A DNA stretch of 64,000 bases from Chlamydomonas reinhardtii. Its lineage: Eukaryota; Chlorophyta; Chlorophyceae; Chlamydomonadales; Chlamydomonadaceae. Shown here one piece after another: positions 43,687 to 55,300 of the stretch. The stretch spans positions 262,501 through 326,500 of the forward strand of contig NC_057013.1 of NCBI RefSeq assembly GCF_000002595.2, in the 5' to 3' direction. A program made the translations under genes and the position numbers. The notes beneath the pieces were generated by a model that had not been told where the DNA came from, searched no databases, and worked only from the letters and a program-made list of their open reading frames with translations. The stretch's first letter is position 1; each line of letters starts with the position of its first letter.

Positions 43687-46366
43687 ATGCCGCGCAGCAA
43701 GCGCCGACGAGACGAGGACAAGGTGAACGGTGCGCGGTTGCGAGGTTCAGGCCCCCCTGCTGGCCCACCACGCCCCCCGCAGCCACGGCTGCGGCGGGGG
43801 GCGTGGTGGGCCAGCCGGGGGGCATACCCACGGGGCATACCTGACGAGGCAGCCGCAGACCCTTGGGCTTGGTTGGGGATTTCTACAGGAGTCAATCAGA
43901 CCGGCAGCTGGCGGTTTGCGAACTACGCTACTACCGACGGCGTAGACTTCTGTGTTGGTATGCACCGCCCTGACCGCCCCAGCGACGACGACGTGAAGGA
44001 GGAGGAGAAGGGTCTGCGGCTCACAGTACAGCAGCTGCTGGAGCTGTGCCTGTACGGTGTGGACCCTGGCGTCCGCACCTACTTCACTACCGCCAAGCAG
44101 CGCTCGTATCTTACGAAGGCAGGGGCGGCGTCAGTGGCCGAATTCCTTAAAATGGCTTCGTTCAGTTGACGAAACAGGCTGCCGCCGCTTCGTCACCCCC
44201 AAAATTTTTCCGGGGGCTCCGCCCCCGACCCGCACGATGTCGACACCGACACGACACGCCCACTCCTCCCCTGCTTCCCGCCGACCCAACCTGGCGCGAC
44301 CATCGACAGCGTTTACCGTCGGTTACGAGGTAACATGTGCTTTCGCAACTTGCGCTACTGACTGCCTACTCTCGTGCCGCCTGCAAGCCCACTCCGCCTT
44401 CCGCTCTGGTCTAAGTACGCATTAGTTCCGCAACACTCGTCAATAACCTCACTCTCCCGCCAGGGGAACCCCTGTCTCCCGCCGTCAACACCCATAGATA
44501 CAGCCCTTTGAGCCTTCTTACCATATGCCACGCAGGTTTCGGCCGTGGAGTAGCCCCTGGAACCCCCTGTCCTTGGCCACAAGTGGCCGAAATCCCAAAA
44601 ATGTCTTCGTCTGTTTGCCGAAAGACCCCCCAAGATCCCGTGCGTTTTGGCCGAAATTCCAAGTCAAGCTCAAAAAAATTTCGTCCGCCAGAGGCCTTTT
44701 TGGGCAAATTTCGTTCCGAACGAAGGAAGATACGAGCGCTGCCGCCAAGGGCTTCCACCGCATGCGGAGATGGGTGGCGGCCCTGTTGCCCGAGGAGCTG
44801 GTGGACAGGCTGCTGCAGAGCGGCGCCATCACCATCCTGGAGCGGGACATGGATGGTGACCTGGTGGAGTTTGTCAGGGTGGAGGGGCCTGCGGACCGGC
44901 TGCAGCGGCAGCGGCAGCAGTACCGCGCAAACCGCAAGCAGCAGAAGGGGCGGAAGCGACGGCAGTGGCGACAGCACGGCAGCCGCTGGAAGCACGCGCC
45001 TGGCCGCCGCCGCCGCCCCAATGGACGGCAGCAGGCGGCGACACGTGCGCGGCGGAAGCAGCGCAGCCGCTTCTACAGCTGCTCTGGAGCGGGCCACCGG
45101 CAGCAATGCGGCTACAACGACCGCCGCCGGTGGCAGGAGTGGCAGCTGAACGCCAACCTGGCGCTAACCACCTGGCAGTCGAACATCCCCAGCACCCGGG
45201 TGCTCACTGTCCAGGAGCACGACCTGCGACTGCGGTGGCTCTTCACTGGCCCTGGCGCCGCGCCGCCCGGCCCTGGCCCTGGTGGCGGCGGCGGCGGTGG
45301 CGGCGGTGGCGGTGGGCTGCCACTACCACCACCGCTGCCACAGGGGCTGCGGCTGCGTGTAGTGGACATCCTGGTCCACTACTTCAACCCGCAGCAGCGC
45401 AAGAAGCGGCTCGAGGTGTACATCCGCAAGCAGCGGGTGATGCACCGAGAGGCCCGCAACTTGACAGGCGGACGGCCCAAGCAGCAGGTGTTGGTGGGCT
45501 GGGGAAATGGCAGCGCGGGGTGGAACTCGCGGATCAGCCGCAAGGGCCAGCCGCCGCGGAAGGAGTTCGTGCGCCTGCTGCGTGACCACTACGCGGCGCA
45601 CGTCGTGATCGTGAATGAGTTTAGGACGAGTCGGGTGAGTAACGATGCTGGGAAGCAGCAGGGACAGTTGGGACAGAGGGACCTCTCATCACATGGCCAG
45701 CTCGTGTGGTGGCCCCAAACCTGCATACCCCTGCACCGCACACAGGTTTGCTTTAAGTGTGGGCATATGGCGCTGCAAGCCAGGCTCAAACCTGGCATGC
45801 GGAGGGCTCACGGCGTGCAAGTGTGCAACCACTGCGGCACGGGTGGGTGAGTGGTGCAGGCTTGGTGCAGGTTTGGTGCAGGTTTGGGGCAGGGTTGGTA
45901 CAGGTGCAGGTTTGGGGCAGGTTTGGGGCAGGTTTGGGGCAGGGTTGGGGCAGGGTTGGGGCAGGTTTGGGGCAGGGTTGGGGCAGGGTTGGGGCAGGTT
46001 TGGGGCAGGTGCAGGTTTGGGAGACCCTACCCTTCCCCATACTGCCCCGCTTGCCCACAGAACCGCGATGTGAACAGCGCCTGCAACATGCTCCCGCTGC
46101 TCGTCCTGCAACTGCTGCATGGTGACGACGGCCGGCCGGAGGTGTTTGGAGGCCGGCCGCACGCCGATGCCGACGCCGATGGCGGTGACCAGCAGCAGCA
46201 GGGGAGAACGAGGACGAGGACGACTAGTCCAGCTGCTGGTTGCAGGCGTGCGGCCCCTGGCGCTGTGGGGATAGTCGGGCTGTCACAGCGCGTGTGTGGA
46301 AGTGAGACGCCAGGGGCTGCAGTTCATATCGTGATAACCCGCCTTTGTGGCGGACAGGGGGGATGA
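43687..46366 (+). CDS. Fanzor nuclease (eukaryotic TnpB/OMEGA-type, RuvC)
   Basis: Parts, in order. (1) 43687-44169: a basic start (SKRRRDEDK, possible nuclear signal) and RuvC-I as YGVDPGVRTYFTTA. (2) About 44739-45634: a long Arg/Gln-rich, RNA-binding-like stretch (RQQYRANRKQQKGRKRRQWR), a Gly/Pro linker, then LVGWGNGSAGWN and RuvC-II with its glutamate in VVIVNEFRTSR. (3) 45746-45842: the zinc finger CFKCGH...CNHCGTG. (4) 46060-46366: RuvC-III as NRDVNSACNML and a low-complexity tail. The motif order, the E-F-R-T-S-R/CxxC/CxxC module and R-D-x-N are diagnostic of TnpB/Fanzor proteins, which cut DNA guided by an RNA from the element's own 3' region. The part 2-3 junction (donor GTGAGT, acceptor CACAG) is in phase. 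The part 1-2 and 3-4 junctions are not resolved: the obvious sites for the latter are out of phase. The N-terminus before RuvC-I is only about 130 aa, short for Fanzors. It may be decayed. Confidence 0.85.
43757..43814. repeat. long inverted repeat within Fanzor exon
   Basis: CTGGCCCACCACGCCCCCCG and its reverse complement flank a short loop (near ACGG), giving a stem of about 24 bp in coding sequence upstream of RuvC-I. Confidence 0.88.
44170..44738 (+). other. intron or inserted sequence inside the Fanzor gene
   Basis: Separates the RuvC-I part from the basic region. Contains the short hairpin CGGGGGCTCCGCCCCCG near 44213 and an AT-richer segment with repeated TTTGGCCGAAATTCC- and GGCCGAAATCCC-type blocks (44560-44730). 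It could be an ordinary intron or a small insertion. Confidence 0.4.
45856..46022 (+). repeat. 11-bp G-rich minisatellite
   Basis: GGTTTGGGGCA and the variant GGGTTGGGGCA are repeated about 14 times between the zinc-finger part and the RuvC-III part. The G runs could form quadruplexes. A second copy of the array (46935-47045) lies across the gap. Confidence 0.9.
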
Positions 46367-46830
46367 AGTCCCGCCCTTGGGGCGTGCTAGGAAGACGGTG
46401 GAGAGGAGACCCCTACGCCGTGTGGGGAGGTTGGACTGGATGTGGAGAGACTCGACACAGGGAGATGCGTGCGCAATGCCCCGCAGTTTAGAGCATGTAG
46501 AGCAAGCCCCCGCAGTTTAGAGCAAGCCCCCCCCCCCCCCCGCGATTGCGCCGCTGGGGGCCATTCCGACGTGACTGTCAACTCGCGATTTTGCCCGCAT
46601 TCTACCCAAATCCTTTGTCACATGTGTGAAGCTATCGTTGATGAATGTAATTGTGAGCAAATGTACACGTGGGCTCGCGCGGCACCCGCATTAGCCCCGC
46701 AGTTTAGAGCAACAAACCCCCCCCCCGCTCAAAATTATTTCTGGGGGGTTTACCTGACTTGGGCTGGCTGGGCCCCCGGGGGGTCGTACCTCCTGGAAAT
46801 GCGGGGCCCGGCGGGGGGGGGGGCTTGCCT
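46367..46830 (+). other. 3' flank of the Fanzor gene with short repeats
   Basis: CCGCAGTTTAGAGCA occurs at 46481, about 46510 and 46697, next to C runs of 9-13 bases. This is where a Fanzor element end and its guide-RNA region would be expected. Sequence quality appears to fall towards the gap. Confidence 0.5.
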
Positions 46831-46930
46831 NNNNNNNNNNNNNNNNNNNNNNNNNNNNNNNNNNNNNNNNNNNNNNNNNNNNNNNNNNNNNNNNNNNNNN
46901 NNNNNNNNNNNNNNNNNNNNNNNNNNNNNN
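46831..46930. other. assembly gap (100 N)
   Basis: Exactly 100 N, the conventional marker for a gap of unknown size. Confidence 0.99.
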
Positions 46931-47871
46931 AGGTCCAGTTTTGGGGCAGTTTTGGGGCAGTTTTGGGGCAGGGTTGGGCCAGGGTTGGGGCAGTTTTGGG
47001 CCAGGTTTGGGGCAGGTTTGGGGCAGTTTTGGGGCAGGTGCAGGTTTGGGAGACCCTACCTTTCCCCATATTGCCCCGTTTGCCCAAAGAACCGGGATGT
47101 GAACAGGGCCTGCAACATGCTCCCGTTGTTTGTCCTGCAATTGTTGCATGGTGACGACGGCCGCCCGGAGGTTTTTGGAGGCCGGCCCCACCCCGATGCC
47201 GACCCCGATGGCGGTGCCCAGCAGCAGCAGGGGAGAACGAGGACGAGGACGATTAGTCCAGTTGCTGGTTGCAGGCGTGCGGCCCCTGGCGCTGTGGGGA
47301 TAGTCGGGCTTTCACAGCGCGTGTGTGGAAGTGAGACCCCAGGGGCTGCAGTTCATATCGTGATAACCCCCCTTTGTGGCGGACAGGGGGGATGAAGTCC
47401 CCCCCTTGGGGCGTTTTAGGAAGACGGTGGAGAGGAGACCCCTCCCCCGTGTGGGGAGGTTGGACTGGATGTGGAGAGCCTCGACACAGGGAGATGCGTG
47501 CGCAATCCCCCCCATTTTAGAGCATGTAGAGCAACCCCCCCCATTTTAGAGCAAGCCCCCCCCCCCCCCCGCGATTGCGCCGCTGGGGGCCATTCCGACG
47601 TGACTGTCAACTCGCGATTTTGCCCGCATTCTACCCAAATCCTTTGTCACATGTGTGAAGCTATCGTTGATGAATGTAATTGTGAGCAAATGTACACGTG
47701 GGCTCGCGCGGCACCCGCATTAGCCCCGCAGTTTAGAGCAACAAACCCCCCCCCCGCTCAAAATTATCTCTGGCGTGTTTACGTGACTTGGGCTGGCTGG
47801 TCCCCCGGGGGGTCGTACCTCCTGGAAATGCGGGGCCGGGCGGGGGGGGGGGCTTGCGTTTGGAGAACCAC
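46931..47871 (+). other. second copy of the Fanzor 3' region, probably artefactual
   Basis: Aligns end to end with about 45,890-46,830: the same G-rich array, the same RuvC-III part (as NRDVNRACNML), the same tail and the same flank. Differences in the first half mostly turn a base into its neighbour (GCG to GGG, TGT to TTT). Towards the right the copy becomes cleaner than copy 1. It should not be annotated as a separate gene. Confidence 0.75.
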
Positions 47872-48808
47872 ATTTCCCAGGTATTGGTCCAGGAGCCAGC
47901 ATACATGCGTGCGGGCGAGCCATAGAGGCTCCGCCCACAATACTGGCGCGGCTCTGCCGCTTGTTACATTCTGTTGGTCAATGCGCTGAAATCGCTAGGT
48001 GATTAAATCAAGTAGCTCAAGCAAAGACAAGCTTGCTTCAGCTCCTGCGCCAACCTAAACACAGGCCGGCGCATATGGCACAGTTGCACGGCATATCCGG
48101 TCACACAGCCGAATGCCCACGAAAAGTACATCCGCCTGAACAGCGCCTGATGCAGCTGGGTAAAACACACGTTCAAGCACTGCATCAACCCTGAGCAGGC
48201 TGCGGATACGCCACGATACGGTACACACCGACGTGGAAAGTGACACACGTCCTAAGCTAACTGGCGCAAAACCCGACGCACGGGCATGGCAAAATCCGCC
48301 ACACCTGAGTCCGGAGCCTCGGGTTTCGCCCCGTCAACTGCTGCATGCACTGCACAACAGTCAAAACCTAGCGGCGCCTGGCACTCTGCGGGGGCAAGCA
48401 AAACCGTTATCTCGCACCCTGACGCGACAGGTTGGCCCGCCGGCGCCCCACCACTCCCGCCTATTCCCCCACCACTCCCTGTTCGTTGGCAGTTGCGCGA
48501 AAGCCCGTTTGTGATCCTCGTGTGTCAATTAAAGTGTTGGTAGTTGCGAGGATTGCCGCGCCGCACCCCGCACGTGCAAAGTACACGCGGCACCACTGCT
48601 GCTGACACAGCCCTGCACGCAACAACCTGTCTGGCCTGTCCCGCTTGTTTAACACCTCCCAATCATGTTCTTCTCTTCTACCGCCAGGGCCCAGGCCTCC
48701 ACCCCCTCCCTCCCTCCCTCCACTCCCTCCGCCTCCTCCTCCCGCATCCGCATACATCCGCCACCACCTCCAGGCTCTGCCGCCGCGGCGGCCTCCGCCT
48801 GCAGCTCC
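47872..48808. other. intergenic with repeat C copy 2
   Basis: Holds the hairpin repeat at 48008-48060. A C/T-rich tract (48690-48775) lies just 5' of the DnaJ stop on the plus strand, i.e. in the 3' UTR or downstream region of DnaJ. No gene is supported. Confidence 0.5.
48008..48060 (+). repeat. dispersed repeat C (hairpin), copy 2
   Basis: Matches 29726-29780, with one change in the right arm of the hairpin (TTGCTTCAGCT). Confidence 0.7.
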
Positions 48809-51749
48809 TCAGTGCGAGGGCAGGATGGCTCGCAGCTGCTGCTTAGTGGCGTCGCTGAGCTCGCGCGGGAACTTGACGTCGAACTTGAGCACCATGTTCC
48901 CAAACGCGCCCGGCTCCTTGGTGACGGGCATGCCCTTGCCGCTGCGGGGAGGCGGTGTGACGCGGGAGGCGGTTGGGCGCAGGAGGGAGCGAATGTGAGC
49001 GTGAGCTTGAGGCGGGTGTGGGGGAAGAGATGGGGACGGGATGCAGTGTGTTTACAGGCGTAGTCCCGTTCATGTATTGAAAGCCCCCGGCGAAGCAGGC
49101 GTGGCACCACTGGACGACACGGATAACCAACCCCCAAGGCCCCCGAGCCGCCCATGCTCACCGCAACACCTTGCTCTCGCCAGGCCGGATGACGTCCCGG
49201 ATTGGCAGGTCTATCGTGGTGCCGTCCAAGTGCGGAATCTGTCGTGCGTCATTGGCGTTGCAGGCGCTCGCGGAGTCAGGCAGCAGCACAGCGTGTGGAC
49301 ACCAAGCAGTGGCATGTGGTGTAGCTCTTCAAAGCGAGAGGCACCGGACCTCAGGCGGACACACGACCTCCCGCTTGCGGGCCCTGCTGCCCTTGCCGCC
49401 GTGTGCCAGCCTCCCTCCCCCCCCCCACACACGCATACAGCGGCCCCCACCTGCAACGTGGTGCCGCACAGCGCGTCCGCCAGCGACACCACCGCCGTGA
49501 AGTACAGGTCGTTGCCCTCGCGCCTGCAGGGGGGGAGGAGGGGTACGGCATGGGGGTGTCCGTGGGGTGGGTGTCGGTATGCAGTTGCCGCGCAAGGCAC
49601 CAGGACAGGGCACGTATGCAACCCACGTATACAGGCACGACACGCTTGGGGATGCTTGCCCCACCTGAACCGTGGGTGCGGCTTCTCATCAATGACGAAG
49701 ACAATGTCCGCGGGAATGATGCCTTGATCCTCGTCGCCTGCGGGCCGGCGCAACCGTGCATGGGCACACACAAGCAAGGGTGTCGCATGTCGTTTGCCGC
49801 AACACTGCATGAACCCGTATGGACCCGCACCGCTGGGCCCCCTGCATACCGCAACTGCACGCATGAGGCCCCAGCCAAGCCACACCTCCCGCGCCTGACG
49901 CCTGACTCACCCTTCTCCTGGAAGGTGATCTTGGTGCCCTTCTTCCAGCCCGGGCGGACCGCGATCTCCAGGATCTCCTCCTGCGGCCGGCCCTTGACCT
50001 TGCGGTTGATCTTCATCTTCTTGGTGGTGCCCGCGTACAGCTCCTGTCCATGCAGCGGCAGGGATGAGCCAGGCGTGCTGGCACACAAATCGGGTACCAG
50101 CCTCACGTGCCCACCAGCAATTACGCTACCCTGCCTTGCCGCATGAAGCCCGGAGCCACCCACGACCCCTTGCGACGCCCAGGCCGCACGCGATAGGTTC
50201 CCACGGACCCCAGGGCCGGCTCCCCTACCTCGAGCGAGAGGTTGAGCTTGTGCTCAATGGCCTTGGCCTTGACTGGCCCGGATGGCCGCCGTTGCCCCAT
50301 GCCAGGCATCCCGCCCATGCCGCCCATGCCGCCTGCAGGGACGCGGGTGCGAGGAGCACACTGCTGGTAAGAGGGCCAACAACGCTTCCCGCCCAGCGCA
50401 ACCGCAGCACTTTGCCGTCCTGGGGACCGACGCACGCCGCAATCACCACAACCTCGCGCCGGTAGCGCCAACACGGCGCCACTGCACCACCTCCCGCCAT
50501 GCCCCCACACCACACAACGGTACCATCACGCCCCGCCACGCACCGCCCGGGAAGCCGCCCATGCCGCCGAACGCGCCAAAGGGGAAGCCGCCGCCGCCGC
50601 CGCCGAAGCTGCCGCCCGCGTACATGTCGTCGTCGTCCATGCCGAACGGACTGCGGCCCCCGAACAGCTGCATACCATAACAGGACAGGCCGCAAGCAGT
50701 CAGCGAGCGCATCAGCTCGGCAACTTCTGCCTTTCTCAGCGTGCCGTCTGTCCCTGGCCGGTGGTTCTTGCATTCGCCATACCGAGCCCCCATGCTGGCA
50801 TGTCCTTGCCGCTCAGTCCGTCGTGCGCCAACAAGCCCGGGCCCCTATGTCGCACCTCCGCGAAGATGTCCTCGGGTCTCCGGAAGTGGAAGCCGCCTGG
50901 CCCGCCCGGTCCGCCGCCCGGCCCGCCGCCCATGCCTCCCTTGAGCCCCTCCTCCCCGAACTTGTCGTACACCTCCCGCTTGTCTGGATCCGTCAGCACC
51001 TGCAGTACGGTACGGCACGGTACGGTGCCAGGAGGAGGGGCGGCGTCACAGCGCGGTAGGAGCAGTTGGGATGCGTATGCGTGCCAAGCATGTGCGGCCA
51101 CGGGCAGTATGGTGTATATGTTGAGCGGCATCAACGAGAGTCAAGGTGCAGCCTCTACCTGCTTGCTTGTTTACTGCTGGGAGCACCTCAGGCCGTGCCG
51201 TGTTTCCCAACTAGCCCCGCCCGCTACGCCGCGCAGTGGCCCTTCACCCGCAGCGCCCCGAACGCCAAGCTGAGAGCCCCAACCTCGTAAGCTTCAGAGA
51301 TCTCCTTGAACTTGGCGGCAGCCTCCTCCTTGTTGTCTGGGTTCTTGTCCTGTAGGCCCCAAACGAGTCCACTGGTGACCACAGTGCGTGGTAGCAGCAG
51401 GCTCTCCCCGCCTCCCTCACACCTAACCCCAGTCCCCGCCGCCCTCAACTATATCACGCCGTCACTGTTCATGCGTGTACAATGTGGCACCGATTCACTG
51501 AACCCAAAGGGCGCCCCGCCAAGGATCGGCACTGTCTGTCGTGGGTTTCTTACCGGGTGCCACTTCATCGCCAATTTTCGATACGCTGTGAGCATCATCG
51601 AATCAAGGGATTCGTCGTATGAGTCTCACATCCACTTGCGCGCTAGAGGGCGCAGGAGCGACGGCGCAGCACCGGAGCTTACCTTTCTTAAGTTCATTTT
51701 CATCTGCTCCTTTCTGCACTCCAAGGATTGCATAGTAGTCCTTGCCCAT
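48809..51749 (-). CDS. type II DnaJ/HSP40 co-chaperone (DNAJB/Sis1-like)
   Basis: Eleven in-phase exons give 341 aa: 51683-51749, 51554-51585, 51284-51349, 50856-50999, 50544-50667, 50229-50332, 49911-50043, 49665-49737, 49451-49523, 49162-49238 and 48809-48941. The J domain starts at residue 2 (GKDYYAILGVQKGADENELK) and has the HPD motif at 32-34, which stimulates HSP70 ATPase. A Gly/Phe-rich linker follows (GGFHFRRPEDIF, then SFGGGGGGFPFG). The C-terminal client-binding domains carry no Cys-rich zinc module, which defines type II. Landmarks there are KMKINRKVKGRPQEEIL, PGWKKGTKITFQEKG, DIVFVIDEKPHPRF and a C-terminal FDVKFPREL. No targeting peptide: cytosolic or nuclear. Length is typical for DNAJB1/4 relatives. 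Confidence 0.96.
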
Positions 51750-52376
51750 TTTGTGTGCGCACCCTCCGCGCTGTGTGTATCTTCAAGCGTCTCAAATTGC
51801 TTGGCCTTCCGCCTGCTACGTCAGATAGTTTATGTGGGATTGTAGTTTGAAGACAATGAGCCTTACGTCACAGCTGCTACGCTTGCAAGAGGCTTTGCTT
51901 TACGCGGTGCAGTCCTTTGAAACAGCGTGTTCAGCGCTAGATCAGATTGCCAACGTATCTAATATAGCTAGGCTAATGACACTTTGACAGCGGCGTGCAG
52001 GAAATGCGTGGAAAATGGCTTGGGTTCTGGAGGGTTCCGCAGACCATAGGCGCCACCGATGCGCGTGCCTCCATGCCGCCAAGGTAATACTCCTCCCGTC
52101 CTCCGACAGTTTCCGCGTAGAGTCCCCGCCCCTTACCCTTGCACCACGAGCCCAAATATTGGGTTACACGATTACACGGTCTTATCCAGGGGTTGTTTGG
52201 CAGGCATGCAGGAACTGCACAGGCCGCACAGGTCCAAGCTGGCACTTGCGTACCGGTCCTTGAATGCCCGCTCCCGCCAGCCCAAACACCGATCCACGCG
52301 TTCTCACTTCAAATCGTGCACGTTACAATGCCATACGCTCTTTCATGCTGCAAAGCAGCGACGCACCCCCCCTCCC
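51750..52376. other. intergenic (DnaJ promoter side)
   Basis: Between the DnaJ start and the stop of the next minus-strand gene. No clear heat-shock element (nGAAn/nTTCn triplet) was found by eye. Confidence 0.45.
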
Positions 52377-55300
52377 TCACAGCTCAATCTCCACCCCCAT
52401 GGGCCCCTCCCGCGCCGCCACCTGCCGCAGCCGCGCCTCCAGCCAGCGCTCATGCGCCGCCGCGCCGCCCGCCGCGCCCAGCGCCACCCAGCGCCCCAGC
52501 GGCACAACCAGCGGCCGCCAACCCCAGCTCTCCAGGCATCGCAGCTCTGCCAGCGCCGGCCCACGCAGCCGCAACCTCAGCCCAGCCACAGGGTCCTCCT
52601 CGACACCCGACGTCGTCGCCTGCTTCTCCTGCTTCTTTCCGACATCCTGCTGCAGGCCTTCGTCGTCAAAGTTGAGGCAGCAGTGCAGGCGCTCATCCAG
52701 CACCTTGACCGCCACACGCACCACCCGCAAGTCGCCGTCATCACCGGCACCGGCGCCGCCGCCTCCTGAGCCTGCGTACTCGTACGCCACCAGCGCATCC
52801 GGCTGCAGCAGCTCGACCGCCTCCTCGCCGCCCACCACACTGGCCGCAGGCACCGGCACAGAGCTTGGCTGCTCTTGGGGCTGCTGCTGCGGCTGGCGCC
52901 GCCCAGCGGCCTCCTCCACCTCGCGGCGTGCCACCTCCCGCTCTGCGGCCTCCAGCGCTGCCTGCGCGGCGGCTGTGGAGGCTGGTGTGAGCACCTGTGG
53001 CGGCAGCACCACCACATCGCCCAGGCTGTCCAGGCAGGCCAGCACCTGTGGTGAGGCGAGAGGGGAAGCGTGAGAGGCTTGGAGTTTGCAACTATGCGGA
53101 CGCGTGTGGTCGCGCGCGCGCGTGTATATGTGTGTGTGTGTGTTAAAGAGCACAAGGCAAGCATTGCGCAAAGACAGTGTATGCGATGCAGAAAACGACG
53201 GCTTATGTGTGTGTGTGTGTGTTTTGGTGTGTATGCAAGCAATCAACAGAGGAATTCGAAATGCGGTTTCGTGGACTTCATCAACACGCGCCTGTGGCAC
53301 GGCCAGCAGTCCGGTGGACCGCCACGCATCCAGCAGCTCATCTGACGCGCCCTCAATCTGCGGCCCGGGACAGCAGCAGCCGGGAAGGAAACGTCAATAG
53401 TGTACATCGAAACACACAGCAGCCCCCAACCGCGTCACGGCCTTCGTACCGCGGCCAACCCTGCTCGCGGCTGCCCACGCCCGCCCACCTGCTCCGGACT
53501 GGGCCGCGCCAGGTGCGCCGCCCGCATCTCCGTCACGGGGAACGCCGCGCGGTAGCCGGCCAGCAGCGCCGACAGTGCCGCCGCCGCCGCGTGGCGCTGC
53601 TCCGCCGCCGCACGCGCCTCCTCCTCCTCGTCCTCTTCCGCAGCCGCCACGGGCTCCAGAGCTCCGCGCTGCAGCGGCGGCACGTCGCCCATCCCCGCCA
53701 TCAGCACACAGGCCCTGCGGAGCAGATATGAGCGCTTAGCGGCAGCGCCTGCCACACGGCCATGAAACACCAACACGAAGCCCTGTGCCGCGCTGAGCTG
53801 CCTCCTCATTCGCACGCCCCAAGCTCCCCCACGCCCCTGCACCCCCGCCACAACTCAGGGGCCCACCCACCCACCTGTACAGCGCGCCTGCGGTCTGCGG
53901 CGTGACGCGGTCGGGCCGGGGCGTGGTGAGCAGGCGGCGCAGCAGCAGGTCGTAGAAGGGCGGGTTGCGCGCGCCCAAGGCGGCGAAGGCGTGCAGCGCG
54001 GTGGCGGCGGCCTCGGCGTCCAGCTGGTGGCGGAAGGAGGCAAGGTGCTCGCCGGCGGCCTGGGGGTGGCGGGGAGTTTGCCACAGGGGAGCAAACATAG
54101 CGTGTGTTCACGTTACATTAGGATTCGCAGCGCTCCGAAGAAGGAAACGAGGGTACATGGTGGCCGTGACGGCAGTGCTTGTGAGGCGGAGGCCAGTTGG
54201 CGGCTGCGCACACCACACATCCGCAGGCCCCCTCCCGCCTCCCTCCCCCCCTTCCCCCCTTCCGACCTGCATCAGCTCCGGCTCCAGGTGGTTGAGCTCC
54301 AGGAAGGCGCCCAGCAGCCCCACCAGGCAGTCCGTGGCGGAGCTGTCCACTGACACTGCTGCAGCGGTTGCCGCGTCGGCTGCCGCTGGTGTTGGCACTG
54401 GCGATGCGGCGGCGGTGAGCCCCTCGCCGTCCGCCGCGGCACTGGTGGGAGTTGCGGCGGCGGTGGTGGTGGAGGTGGGCGTTGCGGCGGTGGTGGTGGA
54501 GGCGGCGGGGGCTGTGAAGTCGGCCCGCTCCGCGCGCTCCGCCAGGTCGGGCATCATCGCCACAGCCTGTGGGCAAAACACAGCAGGTTGCGCGTGTACG
54601 GTCACGGCATGTACGGCCATGCCGTACCGGACAGCAAAGCAAGCAACCAGACCCCCGACTTGCAAACACTGTGGTATGAGGCAGCCACCTCGCCCACCCG
54701 CCCAACCACGCACCCATCCGCTCCACCCGCACCCATCCACCCACCTGCTCCGCCAGGCCGCGCATGAGGTGGGGGTCGTAGTGCCCCAACTGCGCAAAGC
54801 CGCGCGCCAGCGTCAGCAGCACCGACCACTTGCGCTCATCCGTCGCCGGGCCAGGCGCCATGCCCTGCCCGCCCGCGCCGCCGCCGCCCGCCACCGCCGC
54901 CGCCGCCGCCGCCTGCGCCATGCCGCCCTCCGCCGCGCGGCGCAGCCAGCCGGCTGGGTCCGCCGCCACCGCCGCCGCCACCGCCTCCATCAGCCGCTTG
55001 TCGTACGCGTCCAGCTGCGCCAGCGCCGCCACCAGAGCCGCCACCACGTCAGGCGGGTAGCTGCGCGCACGAAGAGCGGATAGATGGGCAGGGTTGTGCA
55101 AACGCGCTTCCACGGGCAACGCAGCAGGTGTTCCAGGCGGATGCACGCGGCCGCACCACCCACCGCTTGATGTGGCGCGCGACGTTGGGCAGCAGCCATG
55201 CCGCAATCGCCTCGGACGCATCCAGCTCCGCCACCACCTCACCCTGCTGCCCGGCCGCTGCAGCCGCAGGGTCCGGCTGCTGCAGGCCGCGGCCGCTGGC

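Noticed and set aside
46442-47395. 317-codon frame spanning the N gap
   Set aside because: It crosses 100 N and the artefactual copy, so it is not a real protein.
46931-47871. a second Fanzor gene or true tandem duplication
   Set aside because: Mismatch pattern and position at the gap fit unmerged read ends better than a real duplicate.
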